Positions 61,107-64,000 of a stretch of DNA of 64,000 bases are shown piece by piece (position 1 is the first letter of the stretch; each line of letters starts with the position of its first letter). Made by a program: the position numbers and the translations under genes. The notes beneath the pieces are model-generated. The model was not told the DNA's origin. It worked only from the letters and a program-made list of their open reading frames with translations, and ran no database searches. Source of the stretch: Lysobacter dokdonensis DS-58 (GTDB lineage: Bacteria > Pseudomonadota > Gammaproteobacteria > Xanthomonadales > Xanthomonadaceae); NCBI RefSeq assembly GCF_000770795.1, contig NZ_JRKJ01000008.1:124001-188000 (forward strand). The letters are read 5' to 3'.

Positions 61107-62599
61107 TGGACGCGCTCGCCTCCCTGCAATTCAGCTTCGCGCCTGCGCTCGCGTGGGCGCTGCTGCATGCGGTGTGGCAGGTGGCGCTGATCGGCGTCGC
61201 CGCCGCCTTCGCGCTGCGGGCGATGGCGCGTGCGAGTGCGGCGTCGCGGCATTTCGTCGGCATGGGGTTCCTGATCGCGATGCTGGTCGTGCCGGCGCTG
61301 CGGTTCGCACTCGTGTTGCAGGATCCTTCGTCGCTGCACACCGGGTCGTGGTCGCCGATCAATGGGCCGACGTTCGCCGATGCCGGCGCCTTCGTGCGCC
61401 AGACCTCGCCGCTCGCGCCGTGGATCGTGGTCCCGTGGTTGTGCGGCGTCGGCGTGATGCTGGTGCGGCATGTCGTCGGATTCCGCGCATTGTCCGCGAT
61501 GGAACGTGCCCCACATGCCGGATTGCCGCTGCAGTGGCAGGCGCGTGTCGACGCGTTGCGCGGCGCGATGCGCATCACGCGCGCGGTCGCCGTGCACGTC
61601 ACCGACGCCGTCGTCACGCCGTGTGCCGCGCGTTGGCTGCGCCCGATCGTGTTCGTTCCCGCAGGCTTGCTCGCGCGCGCACCCGCCGATCAACTCGAAG
61701 CCTTGCTGGCGCACGAACTCGCGCACATCGCCCGCAAGGATTGGCTGTGGAACGGCGCGCAGTGCGTCGTCGAAACCGTGCTGTTCTTCCATCCCGCGGT
61801 GTGGTGGCTCGGCAAGCGCATCCGCCAGGAACGCGAGCACGCCTGCGACGACCTCGCCGTCGGGGCGGGCGGCGATCCGATCGCGCTCGCCGAAGCGCTG
61901 GCATCGCTCGCCGCGCAACCCCGCGTCGTCGTTTCACCCACGCTCGCTGCCAACGGAGGTTCGCTCATGTCCAGGATTTCGCGGTTGCTGTCGGTTCCCC
62001 CCACGCGTGCGCGGCGCGGTGCGCTCGTCGCGCTCGGGGCGTTGTCGCTCGGCGGATTGCTGCTCGCGGTGCAGCTCGGCCTGGCGGGCGGGCACATGCC
62101 CGACCTGGAAGTACGCGCGTCGACCGACGGCCCGCTGCGCGCCGGTGACTATCGGCAGATCTCCGCCGACGGCGTCGACAAGCGCCGCTTCTATCGCATC
62201 AGCTTGGACGCGCGGGGCCGCGCGACCGAGGTGTACGAAGAAAACGGCAGCGCACGCCCGATCGACGCGCCGACGCGCAAGTGGATCGACGGCGTCACGC
62301 GGCAATGGACGGCGCACGTCGCAGGCCTCGCAGAAATGCCGACGCCCGATTTCGAACGCGCGACGCACCTGCAGGAACTGCTGACGCAGGTGGTGATGCA
62401 GGAGGTCGTCGTCGCGCGCGTCGGATCGCCGGCCATTCCCTCCGGTACACCCGTCAACGGCAACGTGCACCTCGATGGCGCACTCGGCGATGCCGACATC
62501 GAAGTCGAAGTGCAGGGACCGAAGGGCAGTGCGAAGTTCGGCGTGGTCGCCGATCGCAAGGCGAACGTCTGGACGTTGCGGGAAGTCGTCGCGCGTTGA
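61106..62599 (+). CDS. M56 (BlaR1-type) membrane metallopeptidase
   Basis: 497 residues with about four transmembrane helices, including the pair around 13-35 and 53-72 and one near 310-335. The zinc motif HELAH (H203, E204, H207) and a following EREHACD supply the M56 active site in the cytoplasmic loop. BlaR1/MecR1 have a penicillin-binding sensor at the C-terminus; here the C-terminal ~165 residues show no SxxK/SxN/KTG motif, so the signal is not a beta-lactam bound that way. It probably cleaves or inactivates BlaI on sensing an envelope cue. Confidence 0.87.
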   Translation: MDALASLQFSFAPALAWALLHAVWQVALIGVAAAFALRAMARASAASRHFVGMGFLIAMLVVPALRFALVLQDPSSLHTGSWSPINGPTFADAGAFVRQTSPLAPWIVVPWLCGVGVMLVRHVVGFRALSAMERAPHAGLPLQWQARVDALRGAMRITRAVAVHVTDAVVTPCAARWLRPIVFVPAGLLARAPADQLEALLAHELAHIARKDWLWNGAQCVVETVLFFHPAVWWLGKRIRQEREHACDDLAVGAGGDPIALAEALASLAAQPRVVVSPTLAANGGSLMSRISRLLSVPPTRARRGALVALGALSLGGLLLAVQLGLAGGHMPDLEVRASTDGPLRAGDYRQISADGVDKRRFYRISLDARGRATEVYEENGSARPIDAPTRKWIDGVTRQWTAHVAGLAEMPTPDFERATHLQELLTQVVMQEVVVARVGSPAIPSGTPVNGNVHLDGALGDADIEVEVQGPKGSAKFGVVADRKANVWTLREVVAR

Positions 62600-62624
62600 G
62601 TGAATCGCTTTTTTTTCGCCCGCA

Positions 62625-62643
62625 ACTACGAACGTCTTAGTAG
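62625..62643 (+). promoter_or_regulatory. Operator-like dyad before the serine hydrolase
   Basis: ACTAC-GAACGTC-TTAGT (62625-62641), continued TAG, repeats the dyad ACTAC-GAAGACG-TTAGT found upstream of blaI: both half-sites are identical and the spacer length equal. It lies 15 bases before the hydrolase start codon, fitting a BlaI-controlled promoter. Confidence 0.62.
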
Positions 62644-62656
62644 ACAAGGAATGCAC

Positions 62657-64000
62657 ATGAAGAAGACCCTGTTGTGCCTCTCGGTGATGACCAGCGCATG
62701 TGCGGCGACGGCCGCCGAGCCGGCGCAGGACGCGACTGCGAACTACGCAAAGGCCGCGCTCGAACGGAACTATGCAGCCGGCGCGCCCGGCGCCGCGCTC
62801 CTGGTCGCGCGTGGTGACACCGTGCTGTTTCGCGGCGCACGCGGCGAAGCCGATGTCGCGAAAAGCATCCCGCTGCAACCCGACTCGGTGTTCCGCATCG
62901 GATCGGTGACCAAGCAATTCGCGGCCGCCGGTGTGCTGACGCTCGTCGAAGCGGGCAAGGTGCGGCTCGACGATCCATTGTCGAAGTACGTTCCCGACTA
63001 CCCGAACGGCGCGCAGATCACCGTGCAGGAACTGCTCAATCACACCGCGGGCGTGAAGAGTTACACCGAGCTGCCCGGCTACATGGAGGGTCGCGTGCGC
63101 GAAGACCGTACGACTGCGCAGATGATCGACGTGTTCGACGACCTGCCGCCGGATTTCGCACCGGGGACGCAATGGAAGTACAGCAACTCCGGCTACGTGC
63201 TCGTCGGCGCGATCATCGAAGCGGCGAGCGGCATGCCGTGGCCCGTCTATCTTGGGCAAGCGTTATTCGAACCGCTCGGGATGCAGGACACCGGCCATGC
63301 GAACGACCCGAGGTTCACATCGCGACTCGTGCATGGCTACACCTACGAAGACGGCAAGGTGGCCGATGCGCACGCGATCAGCATGACGCAACCGCATGCC
63401 GCGGGCTCGCTGGTGTCCACCTTGGATGACCTGTTGAAATGGAACCGCGCCCTGCACGAAGGGCGCATCCTGCGCGACGCGACGTATCGCCGCATGATCA
63501 CGCCCGAAGGCGGCGCCAGGCAGCGCGGCTACGGTTACGGCCTCTACACCGACGACTGGCGCGGCCATCCGGTGTTGCGCCACGGCGGCGGGATCTTCGG
63601 TTTCGTGTCGTCGTTCGCGTACGTGCCTGGCGACGACATCACCGTCATCGTGCTGGAAAACGACGATGCGCCGGATGCACCGGAAAGCGCCGACGACCTC
63701 GCACGCAAGATCGCGGCGGTCGCGCTGGGCGATCCGTACCCCGAAGCCGGCGTGGCCGCCAGGACGGCGACAGTGCCGCGCGGGTTGCTCGAACGCCTGG
63801 TCGGCGCCTACGCGCAAGGCGGAATGACGCTCAAGATCAATCTCGTCGGCGATGTGTTGCAAGCGCAACTCGGCGACCAACCCGCGATCCCGCTGACGCC
63901 GACTTCGCCAACGGAATTCGACGTCGCCGATTCCGGTGCGACGCTGGAGTTCACGGCGGGGCAGGGCGCTGCAGCGAGCGTCACGATGCGCCAGCGCGGG
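62657..64000 (+). CDS. Class C beta-lactamase-like serine hydrolase, 3' end beyond window
   Basis: 448 residues are visible and the frame is open to the last base. A signal peptide (MKKTLLCLSVMTSACAATAA) precedes the serine hydrolase fold with S83-V-T-K86 (SxxK), Y175-S-N177 (YxN) and H309-G-G (HxG), the active site of the class C beta-lactamase/DD-peptidase family. The ATG at 62657 is chosen over 62651 because AAGGA then has correct spacing. It is preceded by a BlaI-type dyad and follows blaI and M56. It may be a peptidase, esterase or beta-lactamase; antibiotic resistance is not shown by sequence. Confidence 0.88.
   Translation, partial: MKKTLLCLSVMTSACAATAAEPAQDATANYAKAALERNYAAGAPGAALLVARGDTVLFRGARGEADVAKSIPLQPDSVFRIGSVTKQFAAAGVLTLVEAGKVRLDDPLSKYVPDYPNGAQITVQELLNHTAGVKSYTELPGYMEGRVREDRTTAQMIDVFDDLPPDFAPGTQWKYSNSGYVLVGAIIEAASGMPWPVYLGQALFEPLGMQDTGHANDPRFTSRLVHGYTYEDGKVADAHAISMTQPHAAGSLVSTLDDLLKWNRALHEGRILRDATYRRMITPEGGARQRGYGYGLYTDDWRGHPVLRHGGGIFGFVSSFAYVPGDDITVIVLENDDAPDAPESADDLARKIAAVALGDPYPEAGVAARTATVPRGLLERLVGAYAQGGMTLKINLVGDVLQAQLGDQPAIPLTPTSPTEFDVADSGATLEFTAGQGAAASVTMRQRG

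Noticed and set aside
60717-64000. Beta-lactam resistance operon
   Set aside because: BlaI, M56 and a class C-like hydrolase resemble one, but the M56 protein lacks a beta-lactam sensor and the hydrolase could be a peptidase or esterase; resistance cannot be claimed from sequence.
1-64000. Prophage, insertion sequence, CRISPR array or rRNA
   Set aside because: No integrase, transposase, phage structural gene, spaced direct-repeat array or rRNA sequence was seen on either strand.

Overview
The window is uniformly GC-rich, densely coded chromosomal DNA from a gammaproteobacterium, most likely Xanthomonadaceae (Lysobacteraceae), close to Lysobacter or Luteimonas. This rests on the TonB-dependent receptor, a Csu-type pilus operon with a perfect Clp/CRP-type site, a DUF2950/DUF3300 pair, a PE-LIG-POL type LigD, and a tRNA gene that encodes its own CCA. 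No taxonomic search was possible, so the genus is an inference. I saw no rRNA, IS element, prophage or CRISPR array. No gap between genes exceeds about 240 bases. One tRNA gene (Leu, anticodon TAA) is present. Genes cut by the window edges are a lipoprotein at the left end and a class C beta-lactamase-like hydrolase at the right end.

Region by region. 1-3710: an edge lipoprotein and two tandem secreted FG-GAP/VCBS propeller proteins. 3797-6507: a radical SAM protein translationally coupled to a DUF4130-UdgX fusion, a conserved but functionally obscure DNA repair/modification pair. 6411-13616: a small membrane protein, a DAO-Rieske oxidoreductase, two DUF1801 proteins, a SnoaL-like protein, DUF2950 and DUF3300 proteins, a GDT1/TMEM165-family transporter and a membrane protein. 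13696-19453: tRNA-Leu, YceH, a PAS histidine kinase divergent from a receiver-less CheB methylesterase, and small secreted or calcium-binding proteins. 19454-26972: a response regulator and a histidine kinase with a decayed ATPase domain, divergent from a five-gene overlapping envelope operon (LTA-synthase-like sulfatase, PAP2, DUF347 protein, GT39 transferase, PAP2). 27036-34379: a TolB-like propeller, a four-gene chaperone-usher pilus operon and a secreted Calx-beta protein. 34498-38041: LigD, a 60-residue protein and an SRAP (YedK/HMCES) protein. 38090-45085: a UDP-sugar dehydrogenase, an FMN glutamate-synthase-like protein, a GNAT, a DUF4239 protein, ArsC, an AraC regulator and small proteins. 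45298-49822: a TonB-dependent receptor, an M14 peptidase and a secreted propeller. 49934-60664: a single-direction cluster TldD-TldE-DUF4159-MoxR-DUF58-BatA-like-DUF4175-like-membrane protein. 60717-64000: a BlaI repressor, an M56 membrane peptidase and a serine hydrolase, with matching operator-like dyads in front of blaI and the hydrolase.

The most interesting functional units are the radical SAM/UdgX-DUF4130 pair, the TldD/E-MoxR-VWA-like envelope cluster with its attached BlaI/M56 module, and the two-component-controlled envelope operon. Two separate proteins in the window (UdgX-like and SRAP) belong to families that bond covalently to damaged DNA.
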